This document shows positions 7,627 to 16,253 of a stretch of 64,000 nt of DNA, in pieces (within the stretch, counting starts at the first letter, position 1; each line of letters opens with the position of its first letter). The DNA comes from RYN-230 sp963829725. Its GTDB lineage: Bacteria; Actinomycetota; Actinomycetes; Streptosporangiales; Streptosporangiaceae. The DNA lies in the NCBI GenBank assembly GCA_963829725.1, contig CAWHJW010000014.1, positions 124,001 through 188,000 of the forward strand. Reading direction: 5' to 3'. The position numbers and the translations under genes were made by a program. The notes beneath the pieces were generated by a model. That model saw only the letters and a program-made list of their open reading frames with translations. It made no database searches and was not told the DNA's origin.

Positions 7627-8302
7627 TCAGGGCGGCTGCCGCCACAGGTCCCGCAGCAGCCGTGCCGCCGCTTTCGGCTGCCGGTCGCGGGTGAAGATCC
7701 CCTTCGCATTGCCGCCGGGCCGGTGCACCGCCTGCGCGGTCGCGAAGTCGGCGAAGTTCCACACGTGCTCCCCGATGATCTCGGGGACACGGCGGACCGA
7801 CCGGTGCAGCCCCGCATAGTTGAAGAATTCGTGGAAGTACCGCTGCCGCTTCCGCCCGCCGGCGCCGTGGGAGACAACTCCCGGCGGGATCGTCTCCATG
7901 GTCAGCTCGTTACCCACCCGGATCGTGATCCGTACCGGACCTGCCCGGTCACGTCGGCCTCGAACGGCGTGTACCCGCCGGCATGCTCGGCGACCCGGAC
8001 CTGGCCGGCCACATGGTGCCATGGTGGGTGGCCGCGTCACAGCGCGCCACGATGCGCTGGCCCGCCCAGGCGGCCGGCACCCAGACGTCCCGCTGGTACC
8101 AGACGTCCCCGACGTGCTCGCGCTCGGCCGTGTCGGTCACCAGGTCGTTGTAGCTGGCCGGGACGGCCATCTCCCGCGCTCCGGGCAGGGGGCCCCGCCA
8201 CCAGGCCTGCGTGACGCCCTGGCCGCCGGGATCGAACCGGAAGCGCCACAACTCGTCCAGGCGGCGGCAGTCCCGGCTGCGGCTTTCCCGCGGTGCCAGC
8301 AT
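7627..8302 (-). pseudogene. Beta-glucuronidase/GH2 remnant with large internal deletion
   Basis: Three frames together spell the two ends of a glycoside hydrolase family 2 beta-glucuronidase. From ATG 8302: MLAPRESRSRDCRRLDELWR, VPASYNDL, GDVWYQRDVWVPAAWAGQR and DAATHHGT. A shifted frame then gives VAEHAGGYTPFEADVTG, and another gives VRITIRVGNELTMETIPPG and RQRYFHEFFNYAGLHRSVR. The next residues jump directly to the C-terminal block VPEIIGEHVWNFADF and GGNAKGIFTRDRQPKAAARL. Roughly 350 central residues, including both catalytic glutamates, are missing, and at least two frameshifts are present. The gene is certainly dead. Confidence 0.85.
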
Positions 8303-8324
8303 CCTTGTCACTCCTGTCCCAGTT

Positions 8325-8356
8325 CGATGCATCTCCATACTTAACGAAACGCATCG
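8325..8356. repeat. Short inverted repeat upstream of the GH2 remnant
   Basis: CGATGC at 8325-8330 and its complement GCATCG at 8351-8356 flank a 20-bp relatively AT-rich spacer, just upstream of the beta-glucuronidase remnant's start (8302). The position fits an operator or promoter element of the former glycosidase gene, perhaps bound by the nearby LacI protein, but the repeat is short and could be chance. Confidence 0.3.
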
Positions 8357-8479
8357 TGCCACGGCCGTCGGCCCCGCGCGGCCCGGCCGCGGCCCGGCCG
8401 GAGGCGGCCCGGTTATGATCATGGCCTCGGGATCCCCGGACGCCGCGGGCGGCCGGCGGTCCCGGGGGGAAGGGCACCC

Positions 8480-8902
8480 GTGATATCGACTCCGTCCTCG
8501 GCGCTGCTGCGCCGGGGGGCCCAGGCCGTGGCAGCCGGGCGCGTTGCCCTCGGCCTCACCGCCCTGGCCTGCCCCTCCGTGCCGGCCCGCCCCTGGGTCG
8601 GCGCGTCCGCTGATGACCTGGCCGCCCAGGTCTTCGGGCGCGCCCTGGGCGCCCGCGACCTCGCCCTGGGCCTGGGCGCCCTGCAGGCCCTCCGCCCGGC
8701 CGCCGAGCCCGGGCCGGCCGCCGCCTGGCTGGCCGCCGGGGCCCTGTCCGACGCCCTCGACGTGGCCGCCAGCCTGGCCTCGTGGCGCCAGCTACCGAGC
8801 CCCGGCCGGTGGCTGGTCGCCGCATCCGCCGGCGGCGCGGCTCTGGCCGGCGCGGCGGGAGCGCTGGCCGTGCGGCGCGTCCCGGGCCGCCTGCCCGGCT
8901 GA
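8480..8902 (+). CDS. Small membrane protein, DUF4267-like
   Basis: A 140-residue Ala/Leu-rich protein with about four hydrophobic helices (around residues 18-34, 55-68, 80-100 and 112-132) and the recurrent motif FGRALGARDLALGLGALQAL, typical of DUF4267-type four-helix membrane proteins. The GTG start at 8480 follows a GGGGGGAAGGG ribosome-binding site. No enzymatic residue is visible and the function is unknown. It is monocistronic. Confidence 0.75.
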   Translation: MISTPSSALLRRGAQAVAAGRVALGLTALACPSVPARPWVGASADDLAAQVFGRALGARDLALGLGALQALRPAAEPGPAAAWLAAGALSDALDVAASLASWRQLPSPGRWLVAASAGGAALAGAAGALAVRRVPGRLPG

Positions 8903-9424
8903 GGCCGCCAGGCCCGGGCCGTCCGGAGAACGCCGGATAACGGGCGGCCCGCGGTCAGCCGGCTAGCGGACGTGCTGGCCCCGGCCACCCCGGGCAGCGC
9001 CAGCATGTCCGCGGCGGCCAGCGCCCCGGGACGCGGCGGCGGTGTGGCGGACCCGCTGGCGCCAGGACATCGTCCCCGCACGGCCGGGCCGGGTGGTGGC
9101 TGGCCCGGTCTCGTGGGGGCGTTGGGAATGAAGGTCACGGGACGGGGCCTTTCTGCTCGCTGGTTCCGGCGGGCTGCGCCCATGCGACCGGTTCTTGCCA
9201 TGAATTAATGGGAAATCCGCAGTAACCGGGCCAACCAATAGGGCCAGTTTCCTGTGACCGGGCTTGACGATCTGCGCACTGGCAGTCGTGCCTGCCGAGG
9301 CTGCGGATGGTAAATTCCGGAGCGGGAAAAAGGGCGTTCAGGAAAGGGGGCGGGGAGCGTCGCAAGACGGGCATGGCGCACGCTGGCGGCCGGTCCCGCA
9401 CGGCCGCAGCAGGCCGGCCCGCGG
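8903..9424. other. Intergenic region without recognisable gene
   Basis: This 522-bp gap separates a plus-strand membrane gene from a minus-strand SDR gene that ends at 9425. Open frames here lack ribosome-binding sites and have low-complexity translations. The stretch 9198-9240 is less GC-rich than its surroundings, but no promoter, repeat or RNA could be supported. Confidence 0.5.
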
Positions 9425-10234
9425 CTACGGCGTGAGGCCCGCGACGAAGTCCCGCAGCAGCCGGGCCACGTCATCGGCGCCCGCCTGCCGGATGATCTTG
9501 TCCATCGCGAGGGCGTCCGCGCCGACCACGATCCGGGCCGGCGGCTCGGCCGCCCGGATGCAATCCTCGATGGCCTCGGCCACCTCGTCAGGGTCACCCG
9601 CCCGTTGCAGTGCGGCGAGGGTCCGCTCCCGCAGTGCCGCGAACTCCGCGGCGTAGGGGGAATCCGCGGTGACCCCGAACGAGGGGAGCGCCTGCGCCAT
9701 CGCCGTGCCGTAAAGACCGGGGGCCACCACCGTCACCATGACGCCGGCCCCGCGCACCTCGGCGTCCAGCACGGTGCTCAGGCTGGCCAGCGCGGCCTTC
9801 GACGCCGAGTACCAGCCGCCGAACGGCGCCGGGGCGGTGTCATTCTCCGACGTCACGTTGATGATCCGGCCGCCGCCCTGGGCCCGCATGACCGGCAGCG
9901 CCGCGCGGGCCAGCCGCATCGGGCCGAACACGTTGACCTCGAAGATCCGGTGCGCCTCGGCGTCGTCCGCCTCCTCGAGCGGGGCGAGGCTGCCGGTGCC
10001 CGCGTTGTTGACCAGGACGTCCAGCAGCCAGGCCGCTTCGGCCACGGAACCGACCGCGGCGCGGGCGGCCTCCGGGTCGGCGACGTCGGTGGCCAGCGGC
10101 GTCACCCCCGGCGGAAGCGAGACCCGATACGGATCACGCGACCCGCAGAACACCCGGTCGCCTGCGGCAGCCAGCCGCCGCACCGTAGCCAGGCCAATAC
10201 CGCTGCTGCCCCCCGTGACCAGGACCACCGCCAT
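9425..10234 (-). CDS. Classical short-chain dehydrogenase/reductase
   Basis: The 269-residue protein shows every classical SDR motif: the nucleotide-binding TGGSSGIG near the N-terminus, NNAG after the LLDVLV strand, the catalytic Ser in IINVTSENDTA, and Tyr/Lys in the YSASK motif, followed by APGLYGTAM. The residue after the first strand is SRDPYR, whose Arg favours NADP(H). It is a cytosolic oxidoreductase of unknown alcohol or ketone substrate. The C-terminal 40 residues include an EAIEDCIRAAEPPARIVVG segment common in ketoreductase-like SDRs. It is transcribed alone. Confidence 0.92.
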   Translation of the reverse strand: MAVVLVTGGSSGIGLATVRRLAAAGDRVFCGSRDPYRVSLPPGVTPLATDVADPEAARAAVGSVAEAAWLLDVLVNNAGTGSLAPLEEADDAEAHRIFEVNVFGPMRLARAALPVMRAQGGGRIINVTSENDTAPAPFGGWYSASKAALASLSTVLDAEVRGAGVMVTVVAPGLYGTAMAQALPSFGVTADSPYAAEFAALRERTLAALQRAGDPDEVAEAIEDCIRAAEPPARIVVGADALAMDKIIRQAGADDVARLLRDFVAGLTP

Positions 10235-10281
10235 GGCGTGACGCTAACAGGCCACCCGCAGGCGCGCGCCCCGCCCGGGCA

Positions 10282-10316
10282 GGCCGGCCCCCGGGCTGCG
10301 CGTTCCCGGGCCGGCC
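10282..10316 (-). terminator. GC-rich hairpin after the secreted-protein gene
   Basis: GGCCGGCCCCCGGG at 10282-10295 pairs with CCCGGGCCGGCC at 10305-10316, a stem of about 12 bp with a two-base bulge and a 9-nt loop. It lies directly downstream of the minus-strand gene that stops at 10325 and upstream of the SDR gene start (10234). The position fits an intrinsic terminator of actinobacterial type without a U-tract. Confidence 0.5.
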
Positions 10317-10324
10317 GGCGTCGG

Positions 10325-11494
10325 CTACCTGGCCGGGACGGCGGCGAGATAGGTGTGCGGGGCCGGGGAGCTGGTGGGGACGTACAGCCCCATCACCCGG
10401 TTCCGCCACACCGTGTTCCCGGTGATCGTGGCGCACGGGCACAGGCTGCTCGCGCTGACCTTGACCGGGAACCACCGTGCCCGGCCGAACCGGCCGTGCC
10501 CGCGCACCGGGACGAAGGCCATCGCTGGGCCGTAGCCCGAGTTCAGCGCGACCAGGTTGAACCCGCCCGGGACCGCGGTGATCCCCTCGAAGTGGGTGAC
10601 CTTCGCCGGGGAGTTGCCGAAGCTGAAGAACGCGGGCCGGCCGAAGGCGCCGGTCCGCTCGTTGTAGTCAACCAGGAACCCTTGCTGGGCCAGGCGTGCC
10701 GAGGAGCCGCCCGCCAGCGTGTAACGCGGGCTGCCCGGGCCCCCGTCCTGCCAGATGCCGTACAGCGTGGTCCCCGTGGACAGGCTGCCGCGCAGCCGGA
10801 GCAGGGTCCACTGGTGCCGGGTGATGTTGTAGATGAACCCGTTGCCGGAGGCGACGCCGCCGCGCACCGTGGGGTTGAGGTCGTAGTTCCCGACCACCAG
10901 GTCACCCATGGTGCTGTGCGGGATGGTGTCCATCACCCGGCAGCGGCGCTGCGGCCGCGGGCAGGCCCGGACGTGCCCGGTCACCTGCGCGCCGTTGGCG
11001 GGCACGTCGATGGACTGCCACGACCCGCCCCGGCCGCTGAGTGGCCCCAGGTAGATCATTCCCTGGTCGTGCACCCCACGCGGCGCCGCAGACGACACAT
11101 AGCTCCCGACTGCCCGGACCTGCCCGGCCCGGATGGCCCGGGGATTGAACTGGTGCGTGTCCGGGCCGTAGAAGGTGGCGGAGGTCACCCCGCGGAAGGC
11201 CGGGTGCAGCACGGACACCGACGCCCCGGGCGCCCGGGCCAGCAGCCCACGCCAGAGGAACGCGGCCGCCGCACCGCCGCTGATCTCCGACCCGGTCAGC
11301 ACCACGCCGCCGTGACCTGCGCCGCGGACACCGGTCACGAGGTCCCCGGGCCGCAGGATGGACGTGATGCGGCCGGCGGCCAGGCCTCGCGCCTGGCCGG
11401 CCTGCGCCTGGCCGGCCATGGCCGGTGCGGCCGTCATCACTGCGAGCGCGACGGTTCCGCCCGATAGGATTGAAATAACTCGCGCCATCTTCAT
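10325..11494 (-). CDS. Secreted protein of unknown function
   Basis: A 389-residue protein beginning with a cleavable signal peptide: a short basic N-terminus, a hydrophobic core around residues 7-24 (ISILSGGTVALAVMTAAPA) and a probable AMA-GQA cleavage site. The mature part has repeated strand-rich blocks with conserved pairs such as GVRGAGHGGVVLTGSE, FLWRGLL, FYGPDTHQFNP, VGSYVSSAAPRGVHDQGMIY and VVGNYDLNP. The 'G..H..F...' blocks resemble proteins built of short beta-propeller-like repeats (HAF type), but I cannot assign a family. Four cysteines could form disulfides outside the cell. Start ATG 11494 follows GGGGGCGC. Confidence 0.7.
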   Translation of the reverse strand: MKMARVISILSGGTVALAVMTAAPAMAGQAQAGQARGLAAGRITSILRPGDLVTGVRGAGHGGVVLTGSEISGGAAAAFLWRGLLARAPGASVSVLHPAFRGVTSATFYGPDTHQFNPRAIRAGQVRAVGSYVSSAAPRGVHDQGMIYLGPLSGRGGSWQSIDVPANGAQVTGHVRACPRPQRRCRVMDTIPHSTMGDLVVGNYDLNPTVRGGVASGNGFIYNITRHQWTLLRLRGSLSTGTTLYGIWQDGGPGSPRYTLAGGSSARLAQQGFLVDYNERTGAFGRPAFFSFGNSPAKVTHFEGITAVPGGFNLVALNSGYGPAMAFVPVRGHGRFGRARWFPVKVSASSLCPCATITGNTVWRNRVMGLYVPTSSPAPHTYLAAVPAR

Positions 11495-11904
11495 ATGCGC
11501 CCCCTGTGAAGTTTATGAACGGCAGGAAAAGACCTGCTGCGGGGTCAACGTAGCCAACCACTTCGCCGTCGGTAAGAGCGGCGTCACTTTTACTGGCGCG
11601 CTTGTTACTGGGGGCCGCATTAATAGGTGGGTAAGGGCAGTCAATGACTATCTTTTGGGTACATGGCTGGTCCGGGGTAGCCTGACCGGGGCGGGCGGCG
11701 GCTTCGCCCTCGCCGGGGGCGTCCTGGTCCGGCCCGTCCTGGCCCGGCTGCCGGCCGGTCCCGTCCCGGTTTCCCGTCCCGGTTTCCCGTCCCGGCTTCC
11801 CGGCCATTCGATTATGTGTTCTAATAGCGTCGTGAGGCGGCGCAGATCGTCCTGGGTGGCGGTGTCCGAAGAACGCTCCCCGGGGCCCGGACCAGGGACA
11901 TGAC
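11495..11904. other. Divergent intergenic region
   Basis: This 410-bp gap lies between the secreted-protein gene (minus) and a membrane-protein gene (plus). It contains an AT-richer stretch at 11505-11660, where the divergent promoters probably lie, and a 13-bp tandem repeat at 11760-11803. Open frames through it do not look coding. Confidence 0.5.
11760..11803. repeat. 13-bp tandem repeat, 3.3 copies
   Basis: The unit CCCGTCCCGGTTT is repeated at 11760, 11773 and 11786 (third copy CCCGTCCCGGCTT), followed by CCCGG. It lies about 100 bp upstream of the plus-strand membrane-protein gene. No function is evident. Confidence 0.75.
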
Positions 11905-12798
11905 ATGCTCGCAACGGTCGTAGCCGGGGCGGGTCACCCGGCGGTGGCCGCCCTCCTCGGGGTCGGTTCCGCCGGGCTGGCGGCCGGCGTGGTCGCGATG
12001 GCGTGGAGCGTGCACGCGGCGCAGATCCGGCTGGCCGAGCAGCTGGCCCGCCGCCAGTTCATCGTGACCGGTGAGGACGCCGTGGCCGCCCGGGCCGTGC
12101 AGAACGGCCACGGCACGCAGGAGGCGGCCGGGCCAGAGGACGAGGAGGCCCTCGGGCCAGGCCCGGCCCCGCCGGTGATCATCGAAGGGCCGGACACGGT
12201 GCTGACCGGCGAGCAGGCCCGGTACCGGGTCCGGCCGTCCGGCAGCCGGAAGGTGGTGTCGTGGGCGGCCGGGGGCGGCGCGGTGGCGCAGTACCCCGAC
12301 CCCGCGCACCCCGATGAGCTGCTGCTCATTGCGGACCAGCCGGGCACCCTGGCCCTCACCGCGCGGGTGCGGGACGGCCTGATGGAGCGCCGTGGCACCA
12401 AGTCGGTGACCGCGGTCGAGGATGTGACGGACGTGCCGCCGCCGTTCACCCTGCGGCTGTTCCTGCATGGCTGGGGACTGATCGTCGTGGGCGTGCTGGC
12501 CGTCGGATTCGCCGGCGCCCTGGTCGCGCTGGGCAGCCTCAGCGCATCGGGCTTCATCGCGCTGGTCGCCCCGATGGCCGCGCTGCTCGCCGTGGTCGCC
12601 GTCGCGTGGGGATCCCCTGGCCAGCCGGCCGCCCTGATCCGGGCCGCCGCCACCATCCGGCGGCCCAGCCCGGTGCGGCCCGGGCCCCGGCCCGGCCCCG
12701 GTCCTGACCCGGGCGGCCCCCGGAGGGCCGCCCATCCCCCCTGCCCGCCTGGCCCTCCGCTCAGGCGGCCTGGGACTCCTCGTCCCAGGCGGCGCTGA
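11905..12798 (+). CDS. Membrane protein with an internal soluble beta-domain
   Basis: A 297-residue protein with one N-terminal transmembrane helix (about 10-34) and a charged segment (QIRLAEQLARRQFIVTGEDA). A domain of about 85 residues follows (PPVIIEGPDTVLTGEQARYR through VSWAAGGGAVAQYPDPAHP and LTARVRDGLMERRGTKSV) that reads like an Ig/PKD-type beta-sandwich, then two more transmembrane helices (about 188-235). The Pro/Gly/Arg-rich tail after residue 250 overlaps the 3' end of a broken gene on the other strand and may not be functional. I do not recognise the family. Confidence 0.6.
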   Translation: MLATVVAGAGHPAVAALLGVGSAGLAAGVVAMAWSVHAAQIRLAEQLARRQFIVTGEDAVAARAVQNGHGTQEAAGPEDEEALGPGPAPPVIIEGPDTVLTGEQARYRVRPSGSRKVVSWAAGGGAVAQYPDPAHPDELLLIADQPGTLALTARVRDGLMERRGTKSVTAVEDVTDVPPPFTLRLFLHGWGLIVVGVLAVGFAGALVALGSLSASGFIALVAPMAALLAVVAVAWGSPGQPAALIRAAATIRRPSPVRPGPRPGPGPDPGGPRRAAHPPCPPGPPLRRPGTPRPRRR

Positions 12799-13406
12799 GC
12801 AGGTTGGCGTACACCTCGGCCGGCTGGCAGCCGGGCACGGCGAGCCCGGCCCGCCGCGACCGTGTAGGGGACCCCGGTGATGCCCAGCTGGCGGGCGCGG
12901 TGCTCGTCGGCCCGGACGGCGTCGGTGTAGGCGCCACCGGACAGCACTTTGTCCACCTCGCCGGCGTCGAGCCCGGCAGCGGCCGTCACGGCGGCCAGTC
13001 AGCCGGCCTCGAAGATGGACTGCTCTCCGCTGAAATGCGCCCGGTACAGGGCGCCGAGCACGGCGTCCTGGGCGTCGCGGTCAGCGGCCAGGTGGGACAG
13101 CCGGTGCGCGTCGAGCGTGTTGCCGTGCCCGCGGTCCGCGCTGAACGGGAGCCCCTCCGCGGCGGCCAGGCCGGCCACCCGCTGCTCGGCCGCCTGGGCC
13201 TGCGCCGGGCTCATCCCGTACTTGCTGCTGAGCATGTCGCCGATCTTGACCTGCTGGCCGGGCGGGAAGTCCGGGTCGAGCTCGAACGACCGGTACACCA
13301 CCTCGACCTGGTTGCGGTGCGGGAAACCGGCCAGGGCCCGGCGGAACCGGGCGCGGCCCAGGTAACACCACGGGCAGACCAGGTCGCCCCACATCTCCAC
13401 CTGCAT
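12761..13406 (-). pseudogene. DsbA-family oxidoreductase (FrnE-like) pseudogene
   Basis: Starting at ATG 13406, MQVEMWGDLVCPWCYLGRAR carries the CPWC active site of FrnE/DsbA-like thiol oxidoreductases, and the alpha-helical insertion follows (SSKYGMSPAQAQAAEQRVAG). An in-frame TGA at about 13000 interrupts the frame after QSIFEAG; it then continues with LAAVTAAAGLDAGEVDKVLS and LGITGVPYTVAAG. A one-base shift near 12857 is needed to reach the normal end (PAEVYANLLSAAWDEES) at 12761. One nonsense codon plus one frameshift in a 215-residue gene argue against function. The 3' part overlaps the end of the plus-strand membrane gene. Confidence 0.82.
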
Positions 13407-13522
13407 GACATGCCCTCCTCGGTTCCCGCCTGCTCTGTGCTGCCGCTGCCCTGCAGTAACAGCGCGCAGGCCGGCCGGTAATCCATGAACCGGGGCCCTA
13501 CGGTGGGACCGGGAGGTTAACG

Positions 13523-16117
13523 GTGCCAGCTGATTACCAGAAGATCCGCGACGAGAACATCGCCCGCTACGGCTGGGATACGGCCGTGCTGGACCTGCTC
13601 GGCCGGCTGTACAGCGAGCGCACCCACTTCATCTTCGAGCTGATCCAGAACGCGGAGGACGCCGGGGCGACTGAGATGGCCTTCGAGTTGTTCACGGACC
13701 GGCTGCAGGTGCGGCACGACGGCAGGCCTTTCACCGAGGCCGACGTCCGCGGCATCTGCGGGGTAGGCGCGAGCACCAAGGCGGCCGACCTCACCGCGAT
13801 CGGCCGGTTCGGCATCGGGTTCAAATCCGTGTACGCGTACACCCGGAGCCCGCGGGTCTGCAGCGGCGTGGAGCGCTTCCGGATCGATCACTACGTCCGC
13901 CCGGTGCCCCTGGGCCCGGGTGAGCCCGCCGCCGGCACCGTCTTCGTCTTCCCGTTCGACCACGACCAGGTTCCGCCGGAGACCGCGGTGGGGGAGATAG
14001 CCGCGGCCCTGAGCCAGTTCGAGCCGCGCACCCTGCTCTTCCTGCGCAGCATCCAGCGCATCAGGGTGCGCGGCGAAGGTGTCGCGGAGGCGCTCGCCGA
14101 GCGCGTCGTGGCCGCCAGCGCCGGCCCGCGCCGTCAGGTCACCGTGTCCCGCCAGCCCGCGGGCGACCAGGAAACGTGGCTGGCCTGGCACCGGGACCTG
14201 GACGCTGCCGGGCATCGGGGGCAGCGCGTGGAGGTCGCCTTCCGGGTCCGCGGCGCCGCGGGCGGGGAGGGCCTGGCCAGCTGCGAGGGCGTCCCGCTCG
14301 TGGTGTTCTTCCCGACGGAGAAGGAGACCTTCCTCGGCTTCGCCGTGCAGGGCCCGTACCGGACCACGCCCGCCCGCGACAACGTCCCCGAGCATGACCC
14401 GGCCAACCAGGTGCTGGCCGGCGAGACCGCCGCGCTGCTCGGCGGGGTACTGCGCGAACTGCGCGCGGACGGGCTGCTCACCGCCGAGGTGCTGCAGGCG
14501 ATGCCGCTCGAGGCCGCGCGCTTCCCGCCCGGCTCGCTGCTCCGCCCGCTGTTCGACACGGTACGCGCCGCGCTGGCCGCCGAGGAGCTGATCCCAGCCG
14601 CGGACGGGGGCCACGCCGCCGCGGCGAGCCTCAAGCTGGCCGGCGACCCGGGCCTCCGCGGCCTGCTGCGCCCCGCTCAGCTCGGGTTGCTGTACTCCAG
14701 TCCGGGACCGCTCCACTTCACTGCCGAGACCATCACGCCCAACGAGACACCTCAGCTCTACCGCTACCTCCGTGACGAGCTGGGCATCGGGGAAGTGACC
14801 GGGGCGGACCTGGCCGCGCGGCTCAGCGCGGAGTTCCTGGCCGCCCAGCCGGACGAGTGGATCGCCGCGCTGTACGCCTACCTGGACGCCCGCCCTAGCT
14901 TGTGGCGGGAGGCCGGCCCGGCGGGGGAGGAGCCGGGCCGGGCGCGGCAGGAGCCGGGCCCGGCGCGGCAGCAGCCGATCCTCCGGCTGGAGGACGGCCG
15001 CCACGTGGTGCCGGGTGAAACCGCGCAGTGGCCGGGGGCCTACCTGCCGGGGGTGCTCGTGCCCGGGAGCGGCGTGCCCGGGAGCGGCGCGGGCGCGACC
15101 GGTGACGGCGGGAGCGGGACGGGCGGCGGGAGCGTAGCCGGGCTGCCCGTGGTCCGGCGGGCCGTCGCGGGCGTGCCCGCGGCCCGGCGCTTCCTGGAGG
15201 CCCTCGGGCTCACCGAGCCCGACCTGGTCGCGCAGGTCCTGGACGGCATCCTGCCCCGGTACGAGGGTCTGGATGCCGCCGCCCTCGACCCGGTCCAGCA
15301 CGACGCGGACCTCGACGTCATCATGCGCGCGGTCGGCGAGGCCCCGGCCGGGCGGCGCGATGAGCTGCTGCGGCGGCTGCGGGAGACGGCGTTCCTGGCC
15401 GGCGAGAACGCGGCCACGGGGGAGCGGCGCCTGCTGCCGCCGCCGCGGCTCTACCAGCGGTCCAAGGACCTGGAGCGGTACTTCGACGGGAATCCCGGTG
15501 CCTGGTTCGCCGCCGATGAGTACGGGCCGTGGCTGCCCCAGTTGCGCGGCATGGGCGTCCGGGACACGGTCGTGGTCACGGCCCGCCCGCCCGGCACGCT
15601 CGGGCACGTCCCGCTGGTCAACGGCTTCGCCCGGCACGAGCGCGGCCTGGCCGGGTTCGATCCGGAGGCGCAGATCGACGGGCTGGAGTTCGCGCTGGCC
15701 CACCCCGGGCCGGCCCGGTCGGAGTTCGTCTGGAACGTGCTGCTGGCCCCGAGCCGGCACCTGGTCGCAGGCGTCATCGAGTACTCGGTGCGCGACGGTT
15801 TCGCCGACTCCACCCAGCAGCCGGCCCGGTCCGCGATCGGGGAGGCGGCCGCGCGGGAAGCCTGGCTGCCCGGGCCGGACGGCCGGTTCCACCGCCCGGC
15901 CGTGCTGTCCCTCGATGACCTGCCGCCGACCTTCCAGCGGGACGAGGGCCTGGCCGCCGCGCTCGGGATGAGCCAGCCGGTGGTGGCGCAGGCCGGCCGA
16001 CAGCTGGGCATCCCGCCCGGGGTCCTGTGGGGCCTGGCTGCCTACCCGGACCTGGTCACCATGGTCGAGCGGGAGATCGAGTCCCGCCGCCGCGGAGGCC
16101 AGCCGGAGGGGAGGTAG
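13523..16117 (+). CDS. Large sacsin/Hsp90-like (GHKL) ATPase
   Basis: An 864-residue protein whose N-terminus is a GHKL ATPase of the sacsin/Hsp90-like group. It has ELIQNAEDAG at residues 39-48 (N-box), HDGRPF at 65-70 (ADP-contacting loop), ICGVGASTK at 78-86 and GRFGIGFKSVY at 94-104 (G-motif lid). The remaining 750 residues have no recognisable enzyme domain; a low-complexity Gly/Ser-rich linker sits near residues 460-545. Related bacterial proteins often end with a DUF3883 nuclease-like domain and can sit in defence islands, but no such tail is seen. The GTG start at 13523 has a GGGAGG ribosome-binding site. It has no co-transcribed partner. Confidence 0.8.
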   Translation: MPADYQKIRDENIARYGWDTAVLDLLGRLYSERTHFIFELIQNAEDAGATEMAFELFTDRLQVRHDGRPFTEADVRGICGVGASTKAADLTAIGRFGIGFKSVYAYTRSPRVCSGVERFRIDHYVRPVPLGPGEPAAGTVFVFPFDHDQVPPETAVGEIAAALSQFEPRTLLFLRSIQRIRVRGEGVAEALAERVVAASAGPRRQVTVSRQPAGDQETWLAWHRDLDAAGHRGQRVEVAFRVRGAAGGEGLASCEGVPLVVFFPTEKETFLGFAVQGPYRTTPARDNVPEHDPANQVLAGETAALLGGVLRELRADGLLTAEVLQAMPLEAARFPPGSLLRPLFDTVRAALAAEELIPAADGGHAAAASLKLAGDPGLRGLLRPAQLGLLYSSPGPLHFTAETITPNETPQLYRYLRDELGIGEVTGADLAARLSAEFLAAQPDEWIAALYAYLDARPSLWREAGPAGEEPGRARQEPGPARQQPILRLEDGRHVVPGETAQWPGAYLPGVLVPGSGVPGSGAGATGDGGSGTGGGSVAGLPVVRRAVAGVPAARRFLEALGLTEPDLVAQVLDGILPRYEGLDAAALDPVQHDADLDVIMRAVGEAPAGRRDELLRRLRETAFLAGENAATGERRLLPPPRLYQRSKDLERYFDGNPGAWFAADEYGPWLPQLRGMGVRDTVVVTARPPGTLGHVPLVNGFARHERGLAGFDPEAQIDGLEFALAHPGPARSEFVWNVLLAPSRHLVAGVIEYSVRDGFADSTQQPARSAIGEAAAREAWLPGPDGRFHRPAVLSLDDLPPTFQRDEGLAAALGMSQPVVAQAGRQLGIPPGVLWGLAAYPDLVTMVEREIESRRRGGQPEGR

Positions 16118-16190
16118 GCCGGATGCATTCGGCCCGGCCCGGCCCGCTTGGCGGGGGCGTGGGCCCGGCGGGGCGCGGGCCCGGCGGGGC

Positions 16191-16253
16191 TTGACAGACG
16201 CTTACCGCAGAGCCATTCTATAACCAAGTAGTTTTAGAAGAGATTGGTTATAG
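16191..16253 (+). promoter_or_regulatory. Promoter and ArsR-type operator abutting the start codon
   Basis: A consensus -35 TTGACA lies at 16191-16196, with a weaker -10 in the CATTCTATAAC stretch at 16214-16224. A perfect 10-bp inverted repeat follows: CTATAACCAA at 16218-16227 and TTGGTTATAG at 16244-16253, separated by 16 bp. The second arm ends directly against the ATG (16254) of the ArsR gene. An ArsR dimer bound here would block both promoter and start site, so autorepression is the natural reading. Confidence 0.75.

Noticed and set aside
9605..11467. A 620-codon plus-strand open frame across the SDR and secreted-protein genes
   Set aside because: It spans two genes and their gap on the other strand, has a low-complexity translation and no start signal.
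13517..15892. A 791-codon open frame antisense to the GHKL ATPase gene
   Set aside because: Its translation is Arg/Gly/Pro/Ala-rich without domains, it has no ribosome-binding site, and the opposite strand clearly encodes the ATPase. It results from high GC content.
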